Source: Sphingopyxis sp. YR583
Lineage (GTDB): Bacteria; Pseudomonadota; Alphaproteobacteria; Sphingomonadales; Sphingomonadaceae
Assembly: GCF_900108295.1 (NCBI RefSeq)
Contig: NZ_FNWK01000001.1
Span: 744,001 to 808,000, forward strand
Length of the DNA stretch: 64,000 nt
Direction of reading: 5' to 3'
The first letter of the stretch is position 1; each line of letters begins with the position of its first letter. Made by a program: the position numbers and the translations under genes. This document shows positions 25,551-33,981 of this stretch, in pieces. The notes beneath the pieces were generated by a model. The model did not search any database and was not told where the DNA came from. It saw nothing but the letters and a program-made list of their open reading frames with translations.

Positions 25551-26357
25551 ATGCCCCTTTCCGCCGCCCCGACAGACGACAGCAGCGCGGTAAAGCGCCT
25601 TTCTCTGACGCTTCCGTATCAGGACGGCGCGTATCGCATTGCGGTCCATGCGCCCGCAGGGGCCCCGCCCGCGGGCGGCTGGCCCGCGATGGTGATGCTC
25701 GACGGCGAGGGATGTTTCGAAACGGCTGTCGAGGCGCTAGCACGCATGAGCCGGCGCCCGGACGCGACCGGCACATCACCGCTCGTCCTGATCGGCCTGT
25801 CCGCGTCCGGGCGCGATCCGCAAAGGCGGCATCGCGAACAGGATTTCGGACCGCGCGGTTCGGCATCCCCCTTCGCCGATTTCATCGAGACCGAGCTGCT
25901 ACCTTCCGTCGCTAACAAGGTGCCGGTCGATCGGTCCGCGCTCACTTTGTTCGGTCATTCGCTCGGCGGATATTTCGCGCTTTGGATGCTGACGCATCGC
26001 CCGCACCTGTTCGCTGCGGCCGCAGCGATCAGCCCGTCGATCTGGTGGGACGCCGATGCGCTACGAAATGCCCTTGCCCGAAAAGCGCCGTCGAACCCGA
26101 CCGTCCTGCTATGTGTCGGCGAGTGGGAGGACGCCCTGCCGCCCTGGCAAGATGCCCGCGCAGATCGCGACGACGTCCGACAACGGCGCGCCGACCGGCA
26201 GATGGTTCGCCGCGCGCATGAGTTCGCGGACCTGCTGGCCGGGCAAATCGGCGCCGACAAGGTCCAGTACCGGCTTCTCGCCGAAGAGGATCATGCGTCG
26301 ATCGTGTCAGCCGCCATTCCCCGCGCGCTTCGCCTCGCATCGTCAACGGCGCCATAG
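25551..26357 (+). CDS. Alpha/beta-hydrolase esterase, IroE/Fes-like
   Basis: 268 residues, chosen from the ATG at 25551 (an in-frame ATG at 25500 lies in the promoter region). The nucleophile elbow is GHSLGG with Ser137, and His248 near EEDHAS is the likely catalytic base. SPSIWWD (161-167) is typical of the esterase D/IroE/Fes family, which cleaves ester-linked siderophores. No signal peptide is seen, so it would act in the cytoplasm on an imported ferric siderophore, like Fes. It is divergent from the FecCD permease and 17 bp upstream of a cytochrome b561 gene. Substrate assignment is inference. Confidence 0.83.
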   Translation: MPLSAAPTDDSSAVKRLSLTLPYQDGAYRIAVHAPAGAPPAGGWPAMVMLDGEGCFETAVEALARMSRRPDATGTSPLVLIGLSASGRDPQRRHREQDFGPRGSASPFADFIETELLPSVANKVPVDRSALTLFGHSLGGYFALWMLTHRPHLFAAAAAISPSIWWDADALRNALARKAPSNPTVLLCVGEWEDALPPWQDARADRDDVRQRRADRQMVRRAHEFADLLAGQIGADKVQYRLLAEEDHASIVSAAIPRALRLASSTAP

Positions 26358-26374
26358 GCAAAGGAGGATTTCCC

Positions 26375-26929
26375 ATGCCGCTTTCCGACACATCGCGCCG
26401 CTACGGAACGGTGACGCGCCTCTTTCACTGGACCATGGCGTTGCTGCTCTTTTGGCAACTCGGCGGCATGATCATGAAAAACATTCTGGGCCGCATCCCG
26501 TTGATGAAATTCTGGGTCGGCACGCACGCGTCGATCGGCGTGCTGCTTTTCGCTCTTATCGCCATACGCGCGCTCTGGGCGTTTCGCCAACGACGCCGGC
26601 GTCCGGCCTATCAGCGCAATATGATCGGCAATGCAGCACGCGCGGGCCATATCCTTCTTTACGCTCTGATGATTGTCGTCCCGGGCCTCGCGGTCCTGCG
26701 AATGATTGGGAGCGGCAAGGGTATCACCCTGTTCGGCATCCAGCTTTCCCCGCCAACCGGATCAGAGATCGCATGGATGACGGCACCGGCGAACGCGCTC
26801 CATGGCCTGCTCGCCTGGACGCTCCTCGCGTTGATCGTCGGGCATGTCGCGATGGTGGTGCTGCACCGCTTCTGGTGGCGTGACGATATTCTCGAACGTA
26901 TGGCGGGCGGTGGCACACTGATCCGGTAG
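26375..26929 (+). CDS. Cytochrome b561-family membrane protein
   Basis: 184 residues with four membrane helices and conserved histidines suited to two b-type hemes (His18, His51, His143, His157; also His92 and His164). AAAGGAGG is a strong ribosome site before the ATG. It would transfer electrons from the quinone pool. Placed directly after an IroE/Fes-like esterase in an iron-uptake locus, a role as ferric reductase helping to release iron is attractive, though bacterial b561 proteins also quench superoxide. The family is clear; the role is inferred. Confidence 0.88.
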   Translation: MPLSDTSRRYGTVTRLFHWTMALLLFWQLGGMIMKNILGRIPLMKFWVGTHASIGVLLFALIAIRALWAFRQRRRRPAYQRNMIGNAARAGHILLYALMIVVPGLAVLRMIGSGKGITLFGIQLSPPTGSEIAWMTAPANALHGLLAWTLLALIVGHVAMVVLHRFWWRDDILERMAGGGTLIR

Positions 26930-27155
26930 CATCGTAAATTTGTGGCACCTCTGACCGGCTGCGAATGCGATATTCCTCGGGTGGCGACGGGTTTCAGCTG
27001 CCCGACCGCAGCGATGAATCAGCCTCATGACTTCTTCCGAACCATATCACCATCAGCCTGCAGATGTGGTCCGTCGGCCCGGTGTAGCCACGGTTTCCTT
27101 CCGCTCCGTTAGCGATTAGGGCCGATCGTCATATGTCACGGCGCGGAGGAGGAGG

Positions 27156-28070
27156 ATGTTGCGGCAGCTCGCCAGGTTCGATCTCAACCTGCTGCGAATA
27201 TTCGACGCCATTTTCGTCAAGGGCGGCGTGTCGGCGGCCGCGCGTCATCTGAACCTGTCGCAGCCCGCGATCAGCCATGCGCTGACACGCTTGCGAACAC
27301 AGTTCGACGACCCGCTCTTCGTGCGGCAGGGCAACAAGCTGGTGCCCACCCCTGCGGCGCGTGCAATTGCGGGTCCGGTGCGCGAAGCATTGCGCGGGCT
27401 CGACGCGGCGCTCGATGCCGCCGCGTCGTTCGATCCCGCCGAGGCGGCGCGCGAGTTCCGCATCGGCGTGCGCCTGTCGGGCGAAATGCCGCGCTTCTCC
27501 TCGCTCGTCGCGCGCGTCCGGCGTGAGGCTCCGCATGTCGCACTCGCAAGCGTGACCTTCCGCCGCCGCGATCTCGTCTTGATGCTCGCGAGCGGCGACC
27601 TCGACCTCGCGCTCGACGTCGCGCTGCCCGCCGACGACCGGCTCCAGCGTCATTATCTCGGGACCGAACCCCTCGTTATCGTGGCGCGCAAGGGACATCC
27701 GCGCGTCGACGGGAAGATCGACCTCGATACCTATCTCTCGCTCGAACATATCATCGCGACATCGCGGCCCTATGGCCCCGGGATCGAGGATATGGCGCTC
27801 GACCGCATGGGCCTCGCACGGCGCGTCGCGGTGCGCTGTCAGCATGCGATCACCGCGTGGCAGATCGTCGCGACATCCGACATGCTGTTTTCACTGCCCC
27901 GGTCGCATGCCGAGATGCTGGGCGCGATGTGGCCGATGCAACTCGTCGACCTCCCGCTTCCGGTCGAACAGGGCGGAAGCTATCTTTACTGGCATCAGGC
28001 GGCGCAGGCAGACCCGGGTCTTCGCTGGCTCCGTGCGATCATTGCCGACGAGCTGACGCAGCCCGAATAG
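27156..28070 (+). CDS. LysR family transcriptional regulator
   Basis: 304 residues. The N-terminal winged helix-turn-helix (about 5-65) reads DLNLLRIFDAIFVKGGVSAA, then ARHLNLSQPAISHALTRLR and DPLFVRQGNKLVPTPAAR, which is canonical. The C-terminal half is a periplasmic-binding-like effector domain. GGAGGAGG precedes the ATG. It is followed on the same strand by an ACAD10/11-like dehydrogenase, and two overlapping LysR-type boxes lie just past its stop, so it probably controls that gene in response to an acyl intermediate. The 226 bp before it hold no gene. Confidence 0.9.
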   Translation: MLRQLARFDLNLLRIFDAIFVKGGVSAAARHLNLSQPAISHALTRLRTQFDDPLFVRQGNKLVPTPAARAIAGPVREALRGLDAALDAAASFDPAEAAREFRIGVRLSGEMPRFSSLVARVRREAPHVALASVTFRRRDLVLMLASGDLDLALDVALPADDRLQRHYLGTEPLVIVARKGHPRVDGKIDLDTYLSLEHIIATSRPYGPGIEDMALDRMGLARRVAVRCQHAITAWQIVATSDMLFSLPRSHAEMLGAMWPMQLVDLPLPVEQGGSYLYWHQAAQADPGLRWLRAIIADELTQPE

Positions 28071-28072
28071 TC

Positions 28073-28099
28073 ATTCGCCGTGCGAATATCCTATATTCG
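28073..28099. promoter_or_regulatory. Two overlapping LysR-type inverted repeats
   Basis: ATTCGC-CGT-GCGAAT (28073-28087, a T-N11-A box) overlaps CGAATAT-CCT-ATATTCG (28083-28099). Both lie 3-30 bp past the LysR stop and upstream of the acyl-CoA dehydrogenase ATG (28166). They are probable sites for the LysR protein at the dehydrogenase promoter. Confidence 0.65.
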
Positions 28100-28165
28100 T
28101 TCCTATCATTTTCCTCGATGACAAGGCGCGGCTAGATTTCCGGCGAAACCTAGCGGAGAATTGCC

Positions 28166-29410
28166 ATGACCGAGATCGAACTCGAAACCGAACTCAACGA
28201 CCTTCGTATGTCGAAGGAAGCGCAGCCACTGTTCGATGCGGTCAAACGCCACATCGCCGAAAATGTCGATCCGATCACCCAAGAGTTTTTCCGTCTCGGC
28301 GAAGGCCGCGCCGATCGCTGGAGTTGGGCGCCGGGCCAGCTCGAGCTGCTCGAAGGCGCAAAGAACAAGGCGAAGGCCGCAGGCCTGTGGAATTTCTTCC
28401 TGCCGCACGGCGACACGGGAACGCCGCTCACCAACCTCGACTATGCCTATATCGCGGCCGAACTCGGCAAGTCGCCGCTGGCATCGGAATCGCTGAACTG
28501 CTCGGCGCCCGACACGGGCAATATGGAAGTGCTCGAAATGGTCGGCACACCCGAGCAGAAGGAACGCTGGCTCAAGCCGCTTCTCAACGGCGAAATCCGC
28601 TCGGCCTATGTGATGACCGAACCCGGCGTCGCCTCGTCGGATGCCAGCAACCTTGAGACGAGCGCGCGCCTCGAAGGCGACGAATGGGTCATCAACGGCG
28701 AGAAATATTTCATCAGCGGCGCCGGCGACCCGCGCTGCAAGATCCTGATCTGCATGGTCAACACCAACCCCGAAGCCGCGCGAAAGGCGCAACATTCGCA
28801 GATCCTCGTGCCGATGGACACGCCGGGGGTGAAAGTACTCGGTCCGATGCACGTCTTTGGCGCCGACCATGCACCGCAGGGGCATATGCACATGCGCTTC
28901 GAAAACGTCCGCGTGCCCAAGGAGAATATCCTGCTCGGCGAAGGCCGCGGGTTCGAGATTTCGCAGATGCGCCTCGGGCCGGGCCGTATTCACCACTGCA
29001 TGCGCACGATCGGCAAGGCCGAACGTGCGCTCGACCTGATGGTGAAACGCGGCAATTCGCGTACCGCCTTCGGCCGCCAGATTTCGCAACTCGGCAAAAA
29101 TCTGGAAGTCATCGCGCGCGCGCGGATCGAGATCGAGGCGATGCGCCTGATCGTACTCAAGGCCGCAAAGGCGATGGACCTGCTCGGCAATCGCGAGGCG
29201 CGCGTCTGGGTCAGCATGGCAAAGGCGATGGTCCCCGAACGCACGTGCCAGATCATCGACCAGGCGATCCAGATCCACGGCGCGACCGGCATCTCGCAAT
29301 GGACGCCGCTGGCGGACCTGTACGCCGACGTGCGCCACTTGCGCTTTGCCGACGGTCCGGACGAGGTTCATTACATGGTGGTCGGCCGCGACGAACTGGG
29401 GCGACACTAG
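28166..29410 (+). CDS. Acyl-CoA dehydrogenase, ACAD10/11-like (second copy)
   Basis: A 414-residue flavoprotein of the same branch as the gene at 1851-3077, sharing [32 protein letters not shown] and [17 protein letters not shown]. It should act on an acyl-CoA; whether it also removes a phosphate group is unknown because no kinase gene is adjacent. It follows a LysR gene and likely LysR boxes, implying independent control from the other copy. GCGGAG precedes the ATG. Its stop is 6 bp from the convergent O-antigen ligase/polymerase-like gene of the polysaccharide cluster. Confidence 0.9.
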   Translation: MTEIELETELNDLRMSKEAQPLFDAVKRHIAENVDPITQEFFRLGEGRADRWSWAPGQLELLEGAKNKAKAAGLWNFFLPHGDTGTPLTNLDYAYIAAELGKSPLASESLNCSAPDTGNMEVLEMVGTPEQKERWLKPLLNGEIRSAYVMTEPGVASSDASNLETSARLEGDEWVINGEKYFISGAGDPRCKILICMVNTNPEAARKAQHSQILVPMDTPGVKVLGPMHVFGADHAPQGHMHMRFENVRVPKENILLGEGRGFEISQMRLGPGRIHHCMRTIGKAERALDLMVKRGNSRTAFGRQISQLGKNLEVIARARIEIEAMRLIVLKAAKAMDLLGNREARVWVSMAKAMVPERTCQIIDQAIQIHGATGISQWTPLADLYADVRHLRFADGPDEVHYMVVGRDELGRH

Positions 29411-29416
29411 ACGCCG

Positions 29417-30778
29417 CTAGAATGAAGGCCGCACCCTCGCGTCCGAAATCAGGCGCCGTGACCGAAACAGCGGACGCGGCGCCGACCGGGCGGCATGGAT
29501 GGTGTAACCACAAAGCAATCCGTAGAGCGCCAGCCCCTCGACCTGCCAGAAGGGCATTGTCGCCATGTTGAGCAGGAAGAAAGCAAAATGCGCGGCGAGC
29601 AGCTTGAAGCGCTCGCCGCGCGCCGATGCCGCCGCAGCGAACATCGCCGTCCATAGCGTGACCATCGCCGCAATCCCGGACCAGCCGAGTTCATAGAGCG
29701 TCGCGACCAGCGTGTTGTGAGGATAGACCTTGAACACGCCCTCCCAGCTCTCCGGCCCCAAGCCGAACAGATGCTGGATCGGCGTCCCCTCGGCCCAGGC
29801 ATAGATATAGCTGCTCCAGATCAGCGGGCGTGCCGACATCACCTGCCGTTCGAGAAGGTCGAAATCGCGCGGGGGTTTGATCATGCCGGCCGGGTCCGCG
29901 AGAAAGGCGGCAAGGTCGGCGAATTTCTCGCTGTAGAACAGCGCCGCGACCGAGACGAACAGGACACCCGCCACCATCGCGGTGACCGCCATCGCGGCGC
30001 GCTGGTCGCGCCGCACGCTCATTGTCAGCCCGCTCAGGAACACCGCCAGCGCGAGCGGAGCAAAGGCCAGGATCGTCGTGCGATAGCCGGCGAGGAGGAC
30101 GCCGATGAAGGTCGCGGTCAGGAACGCGATCCGGACCCATCGCGGCGCCGACTTCGCAAAGCAGCCGACCAGAAACCCCGTCATCATCGCGACCGAAAAC
30201 GCCGCTTCGTGATTATAGCCGCCGATCCAGACGAGCCCGTCTCCATCCTCCGACCCCTTGGGCAGGTTCAGCGCCAGCGAGAGCATCTGGAAAACGAGCA
30301 GCGGCAGGAAAGAAACCATCGCCCAGCTGAGAAAGCGTGCCTCGGGGTCGATGCGCAGCGCCTGAAACACCGCGACCAGGATGACGATCATATAGGCATA
30401 TTTGACCGCCGCGTTGATGCCGCCCGCCGCATCGCCATTCAGCGCGGCGCTGAACAGCGCGAGCAAGATCAGCGCATAGACCGGCAGCAGCCATTTGAGC
30501 GCCAGATTGGCGGGCCTGACGACGAAAAGCAGTCCGAACGCGGTCACGCCGATCGACAGCAGCGCATTGCCCGAAAGGCCGCCGGCGAGCGGTTTGAACA
30601 TGTAGAGATGATAGGCGCCGGCGGTATAGCGCATCCACAGCGCCACCACGACAAATGCGCCCGCGACGCTGCCCGCCCGCCGCGCCGCGATGACGAGCGA
30701 GACGAGCAGCACCGCGGTGACCGGCAGCAGGATCGCGAGCCCGAACGACGGACCATAGGGTAGCGCCTGCGCGGTCAT
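29417..30778 (-). CDS. O-antigen polymerase/ligase-like membrane protein (Wzy candidate)
   Basis: 453 residues, very hydrophobic, with about 11-12 membrane helices and a large periplasmic loop at about residues 285-345 that ends in GLGPESWEGVFKVYPHNT, the H-N-T type motif of Wzy/WaaL-family proteins. In a Wzx/Wzy exopolysaccharide cluster it is the best candidate for the polymerase that joins repeat units in the periplasm. It starts 12 nt after the BY-kinase stop, so galU, the co-polymerase and this gene appear co-transcribed. Distinguishing polymerase from ligase is not possible by reading alone. Confidence 0.8.
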   Translation of the reverse strand: MTAQALPYGPSFGLAILLPVTAVLLVSLVIAARRAGSVAGAFVVVALWMRYTAGAYHLYMFKPLAGGLSGNALLSIGVTAFGLLFVVRPANLALKWLLPVYALILLALFSAALNGDAAGGINAAVKYAYMIVILVAVFQALRIDPEARFLSWAMVSFLPLLVFQMLSLALNLPKGSEDGDGLVWIGGYNHEAAFSVAMMTGFLVGCFAKSAPRWVRIAFLTATFIGVLLAGYRTTILAFAPLALAVFLSGLTMSVRRDQRAAMAVTAMVAGVLFVSVAALFYSEKFADLAAFLADPAGMIKPPRDFDLLERQVMSARPLIWSSYIYAWAEGTPIQHLFGLGPESWEGVFKVYPHNTLVATLYELGWSGIAAMVTLWTAMFAAAASARGERFKLLAAHFAFFLLNMATMPFWQVEGLALYGLLCGYTIHAARSAPRPLFRSRRLISDARVRPSF

Positions 30779-30790
30779 AGCGCCCCTTGG

Positions 30791-32965
30791 TCAGTCGGCA
30801 TAATAGGGGCGATACGCCTTCAGGAAGGTACCGCCATCTTCATAACCGGCCCGCTCCTGTTCGCGCACGTCGACCAATGTCAGCACCGCGCCCAGCATTT
30901 CGGCATGGACGTCGTACAGCCGCCGCAATGCCACCGAAACTGCCTTCGACGGCGTCTTGCGCCAGCGCACGAGAAGCACCACGCCATCGGCCATGCTGGC
31001 GATCACGCGCGCCTCGTCGACCGGCAGCACCGGCGGCGTGTCGAGGATCACAAGGTCGTAACGCTCGCGCACCTGCTCGATCAGTTCGGCAAGTCGCGGG
31101 CTCTCGGTCAGGCCGACGCCTTTGGAATCGATCCGCTGCGGCAGCAGGAACGCGCCCGACATGCTATCCTTCACGATCGCCTGATCGAGCGTCGCCTGTC
31201 CCGCAAGAACCTCGTCGAGTCCCAGCGTGACACCGTCGGCAAACTGCCGGCTGGAGGCACGCCGCCGCGCGTCGGCATCGATCAACAGCACCTTGCCGCC
31301 TGCCGCCGCGACCGCCCGGGCGAGACCCATCGCGGTGGTCGTCTTGCCCTCGCCCGGTACCGCCGAGGTGATCGCGACCACACGCACCGGCTGCGCCGCC
31401 TCGGCGAACTGGATCGACGTTCGCAGGATACGGAAAGCCTCGGCATAGGTCGATTGCGGCCGCTTGAGCAGCAACTCCGCCGGCGGCGCCGGCGGACCCA
31501 GCTTGCGATAGCCGGGCAGCGTATTCGCATCGGGGATAGACGCGAGCGTCGACAGGCCCAATATTTCCTCGACCGCGTCGCTCGTTTCGATGCCACGTTC
31601 GAGCAGTTGGAGCAGGACGACGAGCAACACACCGATGCCCAGTCCGCCCACGACCGCCATCGCGGCATAGATCAGCATGTTGGGCGAACTCGGCGCACCC
31701 GGAACGCGCGCGCGGCTGACGATATAGGCATCGCTGCGCTCCAGCCCCGATTGCGCGACCGTCTGGCGATAGCGGTCAAGGAATGCCTGATAGAGCGTCC
31801 GCGCGGATTCGGCGTTTCGCTCCAGTTCGTTCAGCCGCACTGACGCCTCATTGTCGCTGGCAAGCTTGCCCTGCGACTGCGCCACCGACCCTGCCAGCGA
31901 ACCCGCACGCTGGCTGGCGATACTCGCCTGGATCGAGACGTTGGAGACGATACGCTGCACCTCGGCCGCGATCTGCTGATCGGCAACGCGAAGCTGGCTC
32001 TGCGCGCGGACGAGATCGGGATGGCGCGGGCCATAGCGTTTTTCCAGCGCCCCGACCTCGCGCGCCACCTCGGCGCGCTGGGCGCGAAGCTGGCTGACCA
32101 CAGGGGAATCGAGCGAATCGCCAAGCTCTTCGCCGGTGCGCCCGCCCCTCAACTGCGCGCGCGCGGCGGAAAGGCGAGCCTGCGCTGCGGCATTTTCGGC
32201 CTTGGCCTGCGCGAGCTGGGTCGAAAGACCCGACAATTCCTGCTGCGTCACCGTGCTCGCTTCGGAGACCGCGAACAGGCTGTGCGCCGCACGATAATCG
32301 GCGACTTCGCGCTCGGCACCGACGACCTGCGCGCGAAGGTCCTGAAGTCTTTGCTCAAGGAAGCCACGCGCGCGGTGCGTCGCCTCGGTCTTTGCGCCAG
32401 TTTGCCCAGCGACATAATTGTCGACGAGGGCGTTGGCGACCTGCGCCGATTGCACCGGTGTGGCGCCCTCGAACGACACGCTGATGGCATAGGAAAGCCC
32501 GTCGCGCTTGACCGTCAGACCACTCAATATGGTGCCGATCGCACGCTGCCGCCCGATCAGGTCGGGCTGCTTCGGCGTCCCCTGCCCCGCAGCTTCGTTG
32601 AACGCCGGGTCGCGGTCGAGCTTGAGCCTGTCGACCACCCGCCCGATCAATTCGGGCGAGCGCAAGACCTGCACCTCGGTATCGACCGCCGCCGAATCGG
32701 GGTCGGTGGTGGGGATCACCGAATCGACCTTGATGACCTGCTCGGCCGTCCGCTCGAGCGCGACCTGCGCGGTGGCGAAATAACGCGGTTCGGCAGCCAG
32801 ATAGGCGGCCGCGGCGATCACGATCGCCGCGGCCATCGCCGCACATAATATCATCCATCGCCGGCGCAGGACGCCGCCGACCCTTCGCAGGTCGATCAGC
32901 GCACCGCGATCGACCTGCGGGTCCGCTTGCCGGCCGCGCGGCATATGCCTTGTGACAGCGTCCAT
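30791..32965 (-). CDS. Polysaccharide co-polymerase with BY-kinase domain (Wzc/GumC-like)
   Basis: 724 residues. The Wzz domain starts at about residue 20; TM1 is at about 38-58, followed by a periplasmic coiled coil (about 190-410) and TM2 (about 429-455). The cytoplasmic BY-kinase has Walker A GEGKTTTA near 538, LLIDADARRR (Walker A') and LVILDTPP (Walker B) near 638. The C terminus carries a small tyrosine cluster (Tyr708, 718, 721, 722) for autophosphorylation. It controls chain length and export of the polymer. It starts 1 nt after the galU stop. Confidence 0.92.
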   Translation of the reverse strand: MDAVTRHMPRGRQADPQVDRGALIDLRRVGGVLRRRWMILCAAMAAAIVIAAAAYLAAEPRYFATAQVALERTAEQVIKVDSVIPTTDPDSAAVDTEVQVLRSPELIGRVVDRLKLDRDPAFNEAAGQGTPKQPDLIGRQRAIGTILSGLTVKRDGLSYAISVSFEGATPVQSAQVANALVDNYVAGQTGAKTEATHRARGFLEQRLQDLRAQVVGAEREVADYRAAHSLFAVSEASTVTQQELSGLSTQLAQAKAENAAAQARLSAARAQLRGGRTGEELGDSLDSPVVSQLRAQRAEVAREVGALEKRYGPRHPDLVRAQSQLRVADQQIAAEVQRIVSNVSIQASIASQRAGSLAGSVAQSQGKLASDNEASVRLNELERNAESARTLYQAFLDRYRQTVAQSGLERSDAYIVSRARVPGAPSSPNMLIYAAMAVVGGLGIGVLLVVLLQLLERGIETSDAVEEILGLSTLASIPDANTLPGYRKLGPPAPPAELLLKRPQSTYAEAFRILRTSIQFAEAAQPVRVVAITSAVPGEGKTTTAMGLARAVAAAGGKVLLIDADARRRASSRQFADGVTLGLDEVLAGQATLDQAIVKDSMSGAFLLPQRIDSKGVGLTESPRLAELIEQVRERYDLVILDTPPVLPVDEARVIASMADGVVLLVRWRKTPSKAVSVALRRLYDVHAEMLGAVLTLVDVREQERAGYEDGGTFLKAYRPYYAD

Positions 32966-32966
32966 A

Positions 32967-33824
32967 TCACGCCGCAGCCAGGAACGCGCGCACCGCGGGG
33001 GCGATGTCGGGGCGGCCTAGTGCCAGTGCGAGCGTTGCAGTCACGAAACCGCTCTTGTCGCCGCAATCGTACCGCTTCCCTTCGAAGGTGACGCCGTGAA
33101 ACGGCTGCTCGCCGATCATCCGCGCCAGCGCGTCGGTAAGCTGGATTTCGCCCCCGGCGCCTTCCTCCTGACTGCCGAGAACGCCCATCACCTCGGGTTG
33201 CAGGATATAGCGGCCGATGACGGCAAGGCGCGACGGCGCAACATCCGGAGCGGGCTTTTCGACCAGCCCCTTCACTTCGGTGATCGCGCCGGCGCTCACG
33301 CCCGGCGTGACAATGCCATATTTGTGCGTGTCCTCCGCCGCCACTTCCTCGGTGCAAATGAGATTGCCGCCGAGGTCGGCATAGGCTTCGACCATCTGCT
33401 TGAGGCACCCGGGTTCACCGACCATCAGATCGTCGGGGAGAAGGACCGCAAAGGGCTCGTCGCCGACGAGGCGGCGCGCGCACCACACGGCGTGGCCGAG
33501 CCCCAACGGCTCCTGCTGCCGCACGATGTTGATATCGCCCGGCGGCGGGCGGGTTCCGTCGAGCGCGGCAAGCGACTTGCCGCGCCGGGCCATCGCCTCT
33601 TCGAGTTCGAAGGCATGGTCGAAATGATCCTCGATCAGGCTCTTGCCGCGGCTCGTCACGAAGATGAACTGCTCGATGCCCGCTTCGCGGGCCTCATCGA
33701 CAGCATATTGGATCAGCGGCCGGTCGACGACCGGCAGCATCTCCTTCGGCATCGATTTGGTAGCCGGAAGGAACCGGGTTCCAAGGCCGCCGATGGGGAA
33801 CACGGCCTTGCGTATTTTTCGCAT
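32967..33824 (-). CDS. galU: UTP-glucose-1-phosphate uridylyltransferase
   Basis: 285 residues; makes UDP-glucose from glucose-1-phosphate and UTP. Diagnostic GalU features are GGLGTRFLPATKSMPKEMLP (residues about 12-31), LIQYAVDEAREAGI and the LGLGHAVWCA-like segment (PLGLGHAVWCARRL). UDP-glucose feeds the ugd product at 36569 and probably the first sugar transferred by the phosphoglycosyltransferase at 51760. It is first in a minus-strand unit with the BY-kinase and polymerase. The 157 bp upstream hold no gene. Confidence 0.95.
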   Translation of the reverse strand: MRKIRKAVFPIGGLGTRFLPATKSMPKEMLPVVDRPLIQYAVDEAREAGIEQFIFVTSRGKSLIEDHFDHAFELEEAMARRGKSLAALDGTRPPPGDINIVRQQEPLGLGHAVWCARRLVGDEPFAVLLPDDLMVGEPGCLKQMVEAYADLGGNLICTEEVAAEDTHKYGIVTPGVSAGAITEVKGLVEKPAPDVAPSRLAVIGRYILQPEVMGVLGSQEEGAGGEIQLTDALARMIGEQPFHGVTFEGKRYDCGDKSGFVTATLALALGRPDIAPAVRAFLAAA

Positions 33825-33981
33825 CTTTTCACCCTTTTCTGGTCACTGGGCTCCCCCCCAAAACCAGCATTCGGATTTTTGCAGACACGATCGCCGCGCG
33901 CTGACGGACGGCAACTGCGCCCTTACGCTGCATCGCAGCAAGAGCCCGGCGCCAAAGCGTGTGCAAAGTGCGCCCGGACAG

